Shown: one piece after another, positions 55,657-64,000 of the stretch
Layout of the letters: the number at the start of each line of letters is the position of its first letter
Position numbering within the stretch: the first letter of the stretch is position 1
Origin: Bradyrhizobium sp. 132
Lineage (GTDB): Bacteria; Pseudomonadota; Alphaproteobacteria; Rhizobiales; Xanthobacteraceae
DNA length: 64,000 nt
Direction of reading: 5' to 3'
Assembly (NCBI RefSeq): GCF_023074185.1
Contig: NZ_JADPKY010000035.1
Span: 1-64,000 of the forward strand
Notes under the pieces: generated by a model
What the model saw: the letters and a program-made list of their open reading frames with translations, nothing else
Told to the model about the DNA's origin: nothing
The model's database searches: none
Translations under genes and position numbers: made by a program

Positions 55657-56372
55657 CAGCTTCTCCGAAGTTCGGAATTGCGATTGTATCCCCGTGCGCC
55701 GTCCTTCGAAATGGAGCGGCTTACATTCAGCGCCTTCTGATCAAGCCGGCTGACGACTTGCGCTCCTACGACCTTCCGGTAGCGGCTACCGACGCGATCG
55801 ACTGGTTGACCATGGCCAGCCTTCGCAATTCGGAGGACCTTCATTTCAACTCTACCGCAGGAACAATTTCCGGGCCGGGCGCTCCGGCGGGAACATGAAG
55901 GTGACGATCGCCTGGGGAGATGGAAAGCCGAACTAACCGGCTCCTGACCTCCGTGCAAGCTGTAACCGAGACGATCGACCCGCAAGCCGGCCCCCAAGAG
56001 TTCACGTCCCCTCGATCTGCCGTCAGCGGAACTTTCGTTTGAACTAAGCCAGAGCCTTCCGCCGCGCTGTCGCGAGCACACCATAGGATGCAATAATCGT
56101 GTAATTTCAAAAACTTAATTCATTCGCGCGAGACATAGGCACTGGCGGGTACCCATCATCCACACGAAACCGCCCACAGCGCCGGGCCGCGATTATCTTC
56201 CGTGCCTTTTGAACGCGTCCGCATTTCAAGACAACACATAGGAATGGATCGGGCTCGAGATTGGTACTGTAGGCCGATAGGTAGCCGCCACTGGCGTACG
56301 AATTCAGTAATTATTTCTTACGCGGCCGTCCTCGCGACGTTACCATTTTATGGGCATAGTTGGGTGTTCGCC
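55657..56372. other. 716-bp region without a supported gene
   Basis: It lies between the divergent metalloprotease and first caspase-fold gene, so it must carry both promoters. A plus-strand frame at 55650-55898 (IQRLLIKPADDLRSYDLPVA) followed by a shifted MKVTIAWGDGKPN at about 55896 looks like the trace of a decayed gene. An in-frame upstream extension of the caspase gene to 56202 has no signal-peptide logic. Confidence 0.5.
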
Positions 56373-58238
56373 ATGAGATTATACAGGCGCCTTCGAATTT
56401 TGCTTCTCCTTGCCGCTTCGCTGTTACTGGCAGCTCAACCAGCCTGGGCGACAAAGCGCGTGGCTTTGGTGGTTGGCAATGCCAACTATCAGAACGCCCC
56501 TCTGCTCCCAAACCCGGCCAACGACGCTGCGGCCATCACCGCAACCTTGAAGGAGGCAGGTTTCGATGTGGTTGACTCAAGGCTCAACCTCGCCGCGACT
56601 GATATGCGGCGGGCCCTGAGAGAATTCGCCGATCAGGCTCGCAATGCGGACATAGCCCTGGTGTACTATGCTGGCCACGGTATCGAGATCGACGGGACAA
56701 ACTATCTGATCCCGACCGACGCCAGACTCGAACGTGACACTGATATCTATGACGAAGCATTCTCGCTCGACCGCGTCCTGCTGGCAATCGAGCCTGCGAA
56801 ACAGTTGCGCGTGGTGATCGTCGACGCGTGCCGCAACAATCCGTTTGCCGATTCGATGAAGCGTACAGTTGCCTCTCGATCAATCAGCCGCGGGCTGGCC
56901 AGGGTCGAACCCGCCGTCTCCAACACGCTGATCGCGTTTGCCGCGAAAGCCGGACTAACCGCACTCGATGGCAACAGCAAGAATAGTCCGTATGCGACGG
57001 CTCTCGTAAAGTACATCGCAAAGCCGGGGCTCGACTTGCGCAGGGCCTTCGGCTTCGTCCGCGATGATGTCTTGCAAGCCACGGGCAACCGACAGGAGCC
57101 CTATGTCTACGGCTCGCTGGGCGGCGAAGACGTTGCACTTGTTCCCGCTGCCAAGGCTGATGAGCCGGTGCAAGCAGCCAATCCCCAGGCAGAAATTCGT
57201 CGTGATTACGAATTGGCCTTGCAGCTACGCAACAAGCCCGCTCTGAACGCGTTCCTGGACCAGCATCCGGACGGATACTACGCAAATCTGGCGAAGCTGC
57301 AGCTTAATCAGCTCGATGCTGAGGACGCACGCGTCGCGGCAACAGCGAAGGCGCAGCAGGCTGAACAGCAGAAAACTCGCCTGATGTCGCAGGGCGCCCA
57401 GCGTGCCGACCAGGAGAAGGCGGCCGCGGATCTGAAGGCTGCGGAAGAGGCCCGAATTGCCGCCGAGAAGGCGAAGCAGGCGGCGCAGGAGCAGGCCACC
57501 GAGGCGGAACGGAAACGGACTGCGTCCGAATCTACAATCGTCGCTGCTCTCTCCGGGAATAAGCCGGCTGTTGGGAGTGCCTTCGCGGATAACCCTACAG
57601 CCGCTGCACCCGCTGACGACAATACGCCGCCAAAGCTTGCCGCACTCAGCGCCGAGCCGCGCCAGACCGATATCGCAAAAGCCGATATCACCAAGTCCGT
57701 ACAAAGCGAATTGAACCGCGTCGGCTGCTTCACCGGTACCATAGATGGCCAATGGAATGCGGCCTCACAGCGCTCGTTGGCTCTGTTCAACCGGCACGCG
57801 GGAACGAAATTTGATGCCAAGCTCGCAAGTCTCGACGCGCTTGACGCAATCAAACTCAAGCCAACCCGGGTCTGTCCCGTGATCTGCGATCATGGCTACA
57901 AGGCTAACGGCGACCAGTGCGTCAGGATCACGTGTGCCGAGGGCTCGTTCCTCAACGATGACAACGAATGCGAGAAGCGGCGCGGAAAGAAGCCAGTTGC
58001 CAAGCGCAACACGGACGAAGGTTCGTCACGTGCCGATCGTTCGGCGCGCCAAAGATCTGAGCCCATGGCAGACGTTCCGCGGCGACAAGCCACTGCGAAG
58101 GCAAGTGGCGGAGGCGGCAGCGGCCAGGTTGTTTGTGACCAATATTTGTGCCGTCAGGTCCGTCGCGGCTGCCACCTCGACTACCGTGGCGGGGGAGGCC
58201 CGGGTGGCAACACCGGGAATGTCGAGGTATGCAATTAG
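56373..58238 (+). CDS. Exported caspase-fold (metacaspase-like) protein
   Basis: 621 residues. A signal peptide (LRILLLLAASLLLAAQPAWA) leads to a caspase-like peptidase C14 domain (about 28-255) with catalytic His102 in VYYAGHGIEIDG and Cys153 in VIVDACRNNPFAD; both dyad residues are present. Residues about 325-430 form an Ala/Glu/Lys-rich coiled coil, then a peptidoglycan-binding-like segment (IAKADITKSVQSELNRVGCF, near 505) and a Cys-rich C-terminus with repeated VICDHGYKANGDQC, CAEGSFLNDDNEC and CDQYLCRQVRRGCHLDY. It is placed in the periplasm. ATG 56373 is chosen for the signal peptide. Confidence 0.88.
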   Translation: MRLYRRLRILLLLAASLLLAAQPAWATKRVALVVGNANYQNAPLLPNPANDAAAITATLKEAGFDVVDSRLNLAATDMRRALREFADQARNADIALVYYAGHGIEIDGTNYLIPTDARLERDTDIYDEAFSLDRVLLAIEPAKQLRVVIVDACRNNPFADSMKRTVASRSISRGLARVEPAVSNTLIAFAAKAGLTALDGNSKNSPYATALVKYIAKPGLDLRRAFGFVRDDVLQATGNRQEPYVYGSLGGEDVALVPAAKADEPVQAANPQAEIRRDYELALQLRNKPALNAFLDQHPDGYYANLAKLQLNQLDAEDARVAATAKAQQAEQQKTRLMSQGAQRADQEKAAADLKAAEEARIAAEKAKQAAQEQATEAERKRTASESTIVAALSGNKPAVGSAFADNPTAAAPADDNTPPKLAALSAEPRQTDIAKADITKSVQSELNRVGCFTGTIDGQWNAASQRSLALFNRHAGTKFDAKLASLDALDAIKLKPTRVCPVICDHGYKANGDQCVRITCAEGSFLNDDNECEKRRGKKPVAKRNTDEGSSRADRSARQRSEPMADVPRRQATAKASGGGGSGQVVCDQYLCRQVRRGCHLDYRGGGGPGGNTGNVEVCN

Positions 58239-58355
58239 CAAGGCGCGAGTTCGCCACGCCAATAGGAAGCCGTATCGAGGATATGGCGAACAATTGAGTG
58301 CAACACCGGGTCGGCCCAAATCCACGTCCGATCTGGTCGACGCGGAGCGACCTTC

Positions 58356-59336
58356 GTGGTGGCGTGTGAGCTCGAACAGAAGGACGCCACCTCCTTTCCA
58401 GGGGTGACGCTCTTTACGAAGCGGCTAGCGCCCGGCATGAAGCCGACGGCGGTCTATCTTCCGCCAAAGGACGTAACCGCTGCCACCAAGCTCGATATCG
58501 TAATCTGGCTGCATGGCTTCTACGTCAAAGACCACGAATTCCTGTTTCACAACGATCCAGCGCGGCTCCGCGAAACAAGTTCGGGATTCCGGCAAGGACG
58601 TCGTGCTCGTAGCGCCTTTTCTGGGCTATGAATATGCCGTTGGCGATACCTTTGCTGGAAATTATAGCGTCAAGGATCTGGCAACGTCGAACTGGGGGGA
58701 ACGCTACCTCGAGGAAATTCTTGGAGCTCTGGCCCGGTTCCTGGGAGGCTCTTCGACGTCCATTCCTCAACTCCAAATTGGCAAGCTCATCATCGCATGC
58801 CACTCCGGCGCTGGTAACGGCATGCGCAATCTGGAAAGTATCAGGCGAAGCTGACTGCTTGTTGGGGATTTGACTGTCTTTACGGCGCCAAGGCGCGGCC
58901 AGACGATGCGACCTTCTGGTATCAGTGGCTGGCTGGACAGAGCGGCCCTGCGCTTGAGATCGTGTATGGTCCGTCAACGCTGCCGCAGTCCGTGAAGTTG
59001 GATCTGATAGGACGCGGGCTGGCGATCTCCGACGGCAATCAAGCGCATCCTCAGCGCCCGGCCCTCAAGGACCTCCGCGTGACCGTAGGTCACTACGATC
59101 AGTTCCCGGCATTCGGTCAGATGGTCAGAGTCGCCGATCTGGACGAAGCTTTCGTGGATCGGTTCGTGCTACCTCAGGTCGCCGACCAACCACGGTTGCA
59201 TCAGAAGCCTGCGCCGGCGAGTGGTGAGTTCCTCCAACACGCGATTTCCAATGCTCGCAGCGCGTTTCCCTTCCCCAGCGACATTCATTACATGATCGCC
59301 CGCGGCGGCTTCTTCAGCCGGCTCAGCAAGCTTTGA
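58356..59336 (+). pseudogene. Hydrolase-like gene broken by two frameshifts
   Basis: Three consecutive frames together encode one alpha/beta-hydrolase-like protein. Frame one has TKLDIVIWLHGFYVKDHEFL. After an extra A in gaaacaag (about 58580) the second frame gives KDVVLVAPFLGYEY, then QLQIGKLIIACHSGAGNGMR, a GxSxG-type elbow. Near 58840 it shifts back to LTACWGFDCLYG, then VTVGHYDQFP and a C-terminal IHYMIARGGFF. The two shifts compensate (+1, -1). The start is unclear: no good start codon lies upstream of the GTG at 58356. Sequencing error or a real pseudogene. Confidence 0.6.
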
Positions 59337-59360
59337 GCTGGGCGACTCGTCCGGACGAGT

Positions 59361-60008
59361 TCACCTGATGGAATAGGATTTGACGTCGAACGACCAATTG
59401 TTCGGCAACAGCTTTCCGCTGGCGTTGTCCAGCACGCGCAGCTCACTGGTCCAGGCCGATAGATAGCTCAACGCGTCGGCCTGACCTTCCAGCTTGCGGG
59501 GCATGTCCGGCAAATCGAGCAATTGCACGCGCTGCTCGCTCAGGATGGCGATCATCACTGCGGACCCCGTCGGCGGTGCGACGACATACTCAAAACCACG
59601 CTGCCGCGCCGCCGGAGCAGGGACGACAAATTCGACACCCGGCTTGACGAGATTGATGTCGCGTTGGTTCGATTGCGCCAATAGCTCGGGGGTCGGAAAG
59701 ATCTGGGACATCCGCCCTTCCGCGTCGACGTCGACCAAAATGAGATATCCAGGCTTCCTGGCGGTGACGCCGAACGAGACCTTGCCGCCGACGTTGACGG
59801 TCTGACTCGGCAGGATCTGAAGGGACACACTCGCGGTATTGGTCTGCCTGCGCACCGCTTGTACGGGCCAAAGCCAACGTGCGTACGTCGTGCCGACATG
59901 CAACGAGCCCGTCGGCAACGGTGCTGCGGACGCAACTCCGCTACCCGCCAGTAGCAGCAGGAATGCGAGCCATGGTCGCTCCTGGCGGATCGGCTGCGAT
60001 GACGGCAT
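59361..60008 (-). CDS. Exported DUF4384-like protein
   Basis: 215 residues. A signal peptide (MPSSQPIRQERPWLAFLLLL, cleavage after ASA) is followed by a domain with VSFGVTARKPGYLILVDVDA, then EGRMSQIFPTPE and IAILSEQRVQLL, the strand pattern of DUF4384 domains that often accompany caspase-fold proteins. AGGGGG precedes the ATG. It begins 17 bp after the stop of the second caspase-fold gene, which carries a similar LLFNVSGDGTIQLLYP strand pair in its own C-terminus. Confidence 0.78.
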   Translation of the reverse strand: MPSSQPIRQERPWLAFLLLLAGSGVASAAPLPTGSLHVGTTYARWLWPVQAVRRQTNTASVSLQILPSQTVNVGGKVSFGVTARKPGYLILVDVDAEGRMSQIFPTPELLAQSNQRDINLVKPGVEFVVPAPAARQRGFEYVVAPPTGSAVMIAILSEQRVQLLDLPDMPRKLEGQADALSYLSAWTSELRVLDNASGKLLPNNWSFDVKSYSIR

Positions 60009-60025
60009 GGCCTGCCCCCTAAGAG

Positions 60026-61804
60026 TCAGGGAGCACTGAAGAAGCCGATCGAGGCGATTCGCGCGTCCGCGGGCAAGTAACGCTCGAGACTCTTGATCAC
60101 CTGCCCCGAGGCGCGACGCCGGTTGAACTGCACTAGGGCTGTCTCAAGATCGACCATGCGTTGCTGCGAGGTCACCGCAACGATCTGTTCCGCACCGAAC
60201 GGCTCGCCGACCCTGAGCGGTAGGCGCAAACTCGCCGATCGGGCCAACGCCGCATCAGCACCCACCGGATACAACAATTGGATGGTGCCATCGCCGGACA
60301 CATTGAACAGCAGCACCGCCCTTGATGCCACATCAGACAGGTCAACTTCGATGGTCTGGCCAGCACGTTGTTGGCGATCGTCTGGCCAAATACGCATCAC
60401 CTGCGGCGACCGGGTCGCAATGCGCTTGAGTTCACGAATTGCCGCAGTCCGATCAATCACCGTCGGCAGGCTGGCAACGTCCATCCCATAGGCGACCACA
60501 TCACCCCAAGCGATCACGTCGTGCGACACTGGATCCCAGATCAGGTCGGGATTATCCGTCGGTTGAACAGCCTGCACGGGGACATCTTGTGGCTTCACGC
60601 TTACAAAATAACTCGTCTTGCCGTCGAGCGCCGCCAGCCGGATTGGTGCAGCGAGGCGGAGGGGCCCCGGCGCGTCGCCAGTCGGAAGTTCCTTGGTCGC
60701 CCCGGCAAGGGTCGGAACGGCTGGTGCCTTGGCCGTGACAACCGACGGTGCGGGCGCCTGTCCCTCGACGGGCACCCCGGCTCCGGCGTGACCCGAGGCC
60801 GCTCTCGCGGCCGGCCCCTGAATCAGTACGACACCGCGCGTCAATCCGAAGGCGACGTCGGTATCCGGCGTCTGAGCTGGCGATGATATGGTCACGATGT
60901 TCTGGCGCTGGTCCGAGAGCTGATAGACCACCTGCCGAACATTGCTGAAAAGCTCCTTAAGCGTCACCTTCCCATCGTGGTTGATGTCCGCGCTGCCTTC
61001 CACCGCACGCGCGACCGCATAGCTGAGAGCCCCGCGTAGGCCATCGATGCCAGGGATGCGGACTTCCGGCGCCTTGGTGTAGCGGTCCACCGCAGCCAGA
61101 AACGCCGTGTGGTCAAGGTCGAGTTCGGATCTCGGATCGTTGCTGTCCGACACCGGCTTCAATTCGTCAACCAGCAACGTGTAGCGCGGGACCTGCCGAA
61201 AGCTCATCTCAGCGGCACGCGGATCGATATCGCGCACCATACCGCCGCCGTGGCAGGTATCAGCCACGAAGATCACCCTCGCTCCGCGCAGCTCGAACTG
61301 CCGGATGAAATGGTTGAACTCGCTGCCCAGAACACGCTCAGCGGACCCGGTTGGCGTGATTTCAAAGCCTGGCAGCAGGAACACGTTCTCCATCCCGTCC
61401 GGCTCCGCGCCCTTGAGGCGCTCCGGCTCCTGGGTGCCATGACCGGCGATCGACAGAAAGATGAGGTCGTTGTTCTTGGTCCGCTCCACCAGTGCACTGA
61501 TCTCGCGCAGGACGCCTGCCCTGTCGGCCTGGGCGTTAGTCAGTTCGATGACGTCGTCAACCCCCATGGATTTCAGGCTGGTCACGATGTCCGTGGCGTC
61601 AGCGACCGCACCCTTCAATTTGCGCACGTGCTGATAGTCGTCGATCCCGATCACGAGCGCGCGCACTGCCGCCCCGTCTGGATTGCTGATCGACAAATCT
61701 CCTGCCGCATGCGCCTGCGGGATTACCAGTCCGATCAACGCAGCGAGCCCGACGGTGGCGCATAGCCGCCCGATCCCGCAATCAAGTCCTCTGGGCATCC
61801 GCAT
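60026..61804 (-). CDS. Exported caspase-fold protein with EF-hand
   Basis: 592 residues. A signal peptide (LCATVGLAALIGLVIPQAHA) precedes a C14 caspase-like domain (about 45-270) with catalytic His122 in LSIAGHGTQEPE and Cys184 in FVADTCHGGGMVRD. A canonical 12-residue EF-hand loop, DINHDGKVTLKE (273-284), lies just after the catalytic domain, suggesting calcium control. After a Pro/Ala-rich linker, the C-terminal part includes a DUF4384-like region (LLFNVSGDGTIQLLYPVG). The ATG at 61804 is preferred because AGGTGG lies six bases before it; 61825 is the alternative. Middle gene of a minus-strand operon. Confidence 0.88.
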   Translation of the reverse strand: MRMPRGLDCGIGRLCATVGLAALIGLVIPQAHAAGDLSISNPDGAAVRALVIGIDDYQHVRKLKGAVADATDIVTSLKSMGVDDVIELTNAQADRAGVLREISALVERTKNNDLIFLSIAGHGTQEPERLKGAEPDGMENVFLLPGFEITPTGSAERVLGSEFNHFIRQFELRGARVIFVADTCHGGGMVRDIDPRAAEMSFRQVPRYTLLVDELKPVSDSNDPRSELDLDHTAFLAAVDRYTKAPEVRIPGIDGLRGALSYAVARAVEGSADINHDGKVTLKELFSNVRQVVYQLSDQRQNIVTISSPAQTPDTDVAFGLTRGVVLIQGPAARAASGHAGAGVPVEGQAPAPSVVTAKAPAVPTLAGATKELPTGDAPGPLRLAAPIRLAALDGKTSYFVSVKPQDVPVQAVQPTDNPDLIWDPVSHDVIAWGDVVAYGMDVASLPTVIDRTAAIRELKRIATRSPQVMRIWPDDRQQRAGQTIEVDLSDVASRAVLLFNVSGDGTIQLLYPVGADAALARSASLRLPLRVGEPFGAEQIVAVTSQQRMVDLETALVQFNRRRASGQVIKSLERYLPADARIASIGFFSAP

Positions 61805-61861
61805 CGTGATCCACCTCGACATCATGCCTACCCATTTTGTAGCTCTGGCGACACGCTGGGT

Positions 61862-63586
61862 TCAGCGCCTTTTGCTTGCCGTTTTGCGGCCCGCCGGCGG
61901 TTGTTCGGTCTCCTGATAGGCGCCCGCTGAAACCGTCGTCTGATCATCCGCGAACGCCCGAAAGCGGACCGGAACATAGCCGCGCGCGAGCAGGCTCGCC
62001 AACGGATAGACGTTGCGACAGACGCGGCCGTTGCAGCCACCGGTCGAGGACTCCATCACCTCGGCCTTGCGATCGGGAGTGAACCGCAGGAACAACATCA
62101 CATGCGAGCCCGGCTTGTTCAGCGCATCACCGGGCCTCAGGTCCCAAGGATTTGCCACGGGCGCTGCGATCGCGGGGATGGCGGCAGTCGTGTAGTGGAC
62201 GGAGAGTCCCCACGCGGCGCTGACGAATGCCGAACAGTCGACTCCAGCCACATCCGGCCGTGGCGCATTGCGAGTGCACACATTGCCAGCCAGCGTTCCG
62301 CTCTCGATCCGCTGCCGGAAGTTCGCGAGCGAACCGTGGCAGCCCCAGCAATAGGGTACACCGCGCACCTCCTGGTTCACTTTTCCCTGCAGATACCACG
62401 GCCGACGAACACGGCTGAAGCCACTGCATTGGCTATCGGGATCGTTGCCGTAGTTCGCCTGCGTCAATTTCCACTGGATGCCCTCGAACGCAAACGCGGT
62501 CTCGATCGCCTGCTGGCGATTGGACGGCCTCACGGCGGCCGAAGCGTCAAATTTGACGTCGGATTGTGGTGCCGGCGCTGTTGTCGTTCGCGACGGCCGC
62601 ACGTCGATAATCGAGGCATTGGTCAGAGGTCGGAACCCGACGCCCACCACTTCGATACCGTCCGGCTTGGTTCGCAGGAAATAGACGTCGCCATCACCCG
62701 AAACCGTGACGAACCGTCTGGTCAGCGGCGTATTTTCCAGAGGAAGCTCATAGATTCCCTCGAGACGCCCATTCGCGGCATAGCGTGCGACGAACGTGGA
62801 GGCGTTCTTTCCCGATGGCGGAACGTCCTCGGCCAGCACGTAGAAGCGGTCGCTGTTGTCGATCTCGAGAAACTCCACCGTGCCGAGTTGGTTGCGCACG
62901 CGCAGGCCGAGCTGGCCGATGGTCTCGTTGGTGACCATGGTCTGGATCTCGACCCGTACGCTGGCATTGCCCTTGTCAGGAATGATATCGGCGATCACCG
63001 AGCCCTTGCCTCGGGAAGCCACATATTGCCGGTCGGGCTGCCGAGTCATCTTGATGATGGCCGCGCGAGTGTTCTGACCGAGCAGGTCTGCCGCGCTGCC
63101 GGGCGCCTGCGATCCCATCTGGGCGAAAGCGGAGACGGCGACCTGGTCGTCCGCCCCACGGCTCGAGACCTCCTCAAGCTGGATCACGTCACCACCGAGT
63201 CCGCGGGTGGATTGCCCCGGCGCTGCCTTCAGCGTCCGTACGCCGCCGTCCCAAACCATTATGTCGTCATCGTGGACGACGAGATCAGTCGGCTGGACGT
63301 CTTTAGGCATCTTGAGGACGTCAGGATAGGAATTTGGCTGTTTCGGGTCAAACTGGAGGATGCGACCGTTGATCTGATCGAGCACAAAAAGGGTGCCCTG
63401 CCCGTTGGCGCTGAGCGCTTGCGGTCCCGCGAGTTCCACGTCCTCGCTGGCCGGGACGATGCCGACCATGGAAGCAGCCGAACCGCCGGCAAAGCTGCGT
63501 ACGACAGTATCGTCTGCGTGCGCCTTGGTTCCGAAAAGGCCAGCGCCAACGATGAAGACCCAGATCCAATGATTTGGACGAAGCAT
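61862..63586 (-). CDS. Exported propeller-like protein with NlpC/P60-type peptidase domain
   Basis: A 574-residue precursor with a signal peptide (MLRPNHWIWVFIVGAGLFGT, then KAHA). Residues about 50-330 are NHL/beta-propeller-like (GPQALSANGQGTLFVLDQIN, GRILQFDPKQ). The C-terminal 220 residues show an NlpC/P60-like cysteine peptidase: Cys near 450 in VAGVDCSAFVSAAWGL and His near 494 in NKPGSHVMLFLRF, with PGDALN between. Extra cysteines (VPYCWGCHGS, GGCNGRVCRN) suggest disulphides. It may cut peptidoglycan. First gene of the operon, 57 bp before the EF-hand caspase gene. Confidence 0.78.
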   Translation of the reverse strand: MLRPNHWIWVFIVGAGLFGTKAHADDTVVRSFAGGSAASMVGIVPASEDVELAGPQALSANGQGTLFVLDQINGRILQFDPKQPNSYPDVLKMPKDVQPTDLVVHDDDIMVWDGGVRTLKAAPGQSTRGLGGDVIQLEEVSSRGADDQVAVSAFAQMGSQAPGSAADLLGQNTRAAIIKMTRQPDRQYVASRGKGSVIADIIPDKGNASVRVEIQTMVTNETIGQLGLRVRNQLGTVEFLEIDNSDRFYVLAEDVPPSGKNASTFVARYAANGRLEGIYELPLENTPLTRRFVTVSGDGDVYFLRTKPDGIEVVGVGFRPLTNASIIDVRPSRTTTAPAPQSDVKFDASAAVRPSNRQQAIETAFAFEGIQWKLTQANYGNDPDSQCSGFSRVRRPWYLQGKVNQEVRGVPYCWGCHGSLANFRQRIESGTLAGNVCTRNAPRPDVAGVDCSAFVSAAWGLSVHYTTAAIPAIAAPVANPWDLRPGDALNKPGSHVMLFLRFTPDRKAEVMESSTGGCNGRVCRNVYPLASLLARGYVPVRFRAFADDQTTVSAGAYQETEQPPAGRKTASKRR

Positions 63587-63746
63587 GTTCGCCTCAATGT
63601 ACCCCGAACCGATCGCCGCGCCGGATCGACTAATCCGAGATGCCGTTGATGCGGCGCGTCAATTAGTGGTGAGCAATCTCAATCACGTTCAATTCTATCA
63701 CTGGACGGTGATCGTCCGAAATTTCTTCAGCTTGCGGTGGAAAACC

Positions 63747-64000
63747 ATGGCCCGGAATAGATTTGAGCAAGTGAACGAAGTCCAGCCCGACGCGATCACG
63801 CTACTCCTGAAACGCGACAATGACGGCGCCTCCGGATCGATCGTGCTGCCTGCCGCCGCGAGCCAGGGACGGCTGACCACCGACCAGGTCAGCGCGCAAT
63901 TGCCGGCTCAGGATGCTTTTCGCGGCGCGATCCGGCTGGCAAACGACGTCAAGCTCGCGCTCGTGGTGTGCGATCCAGACGGGGTCTGGAAGCCCGACTG
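63747..64000 (+). CDS. Hypothetical protein, runs off the window end
   Basis: An open frame to the right edge without a stop. It is open from 63597, but that ATG is only 10 bp from the divergent start at 63586, leaving no room for promoters; ATG 63747 with GGTGG upstream is more likely. The visible 84 residues (NEVQPDAITLLLKRDNDGAS, then VLPAAASQGRLTTDQ) show no known family. It may belong to the adjacent envelope module. Confidence 0.55.
   Translation, partial: MARNRFEQVNEVQPDAITLLLKRDNDGASGSIVLPAAASQGRLTTDQVSAQLPAQDAFRGAIRLANDVKLALVVCDPDGVWKPD

Noticed and set aside
53427..64000. Caspase-based antiphage defence island
   Set aside because: The caspase-fold proteins carry signal peptides and neighbour envelope and cell-wall domains. 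No nucleotide-sensing, STAND or gasdermin-like partner was seen.

Overview
This window looks like chromosomal DNA of a Bradyrhizobium-type alphaproteobacterium (Nitrobacteraceae). The signs are the high GC content, a cytochrome oxidase cluster with the layout described for Bradyrhizobium coxMNOP, TRAP transporters with twin-arginine binding proteins, DUF2865 and DUF2059 proteins, and two palindromic repeat types that are common in this group (1004-1097 and 14435-14483). No rRNA, tRNA, CRISPR array, prophage or replication origin was seen.

Layout. 1-602 is the 3' end of an IS5-type insertion sequence, abutting a VOC-fold gene. 1136-4634 is a minus-strand operon, cysS - GNAT - cimA, joined by stop/start overlaps. 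4929-7511 holds a small secreted protein, a DUF2865 protein and a DUF2189 membrane protein. 8099-12630 is a complete alternative aa3-type terminal oxidase (coxM, coxN, two subunit III genes and a subunit IV), with two tandem duplications in its leader. 12658-16260 carries nadE, then an aroG-dgkA operon. 16441-17336 is a doubly frameshifted hydrolase. 17797-20477 is an aldehyde dehydrogenase divergent from a ModE/LysR-like regulator, with a GntR-type palindrome next to its ribosome binding site. 20598-22692 is a terB-like / PGPGW / terC / yqhA membrane-stress operon.

22996-31802 mixes housekeeping genes (a MOSC-oxidoreductase fusion, a cupin protein, gor, DUF2059, rpiA, gph, a lipoprotein) with decayed genes: the head of a MocR regulator joined to the tail of a PaiB-like protein. 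31906-38839 has moaA, then a TRAP uptake locus (dctQM convergent with dctP across a bidirectional terminator) followed by an OmpR/EnvZ-type two-component pair. 39182-43679 is a patch of small accessory genes, with a FixK/FNR-like box ahead of a small exported protein. 43956-52986 has a second, permease-less dctP, an Mrp-type ATPase, a VOC protein, a 3-hydroxyisobutyrate-dehydrogenase-like enzyme, an NhaD-type antiporter, a sensor kinase, a DUF1289 protein, a retropepsin-like protease and dusA.

The right end (53427-64000) differs. It has longer gene-poor gaps, looks less GC-rich by eye, and is dominated by envelope and protease genes: an OmpA-like protein, a HExxH zinc metalloprotease, an exported caspase-fold protein with a coiled coil, a frameshifted hydrolase, and a tight operon of a propeller-like/NlpC-P60 protein, a second exported caspase-fold protein with a canonical EF-hand loop, and a DUF4384-like protein. 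I regard this caspase-centred envelope module as the best candidate in the window for an undescribed system. Its function is inferred only.
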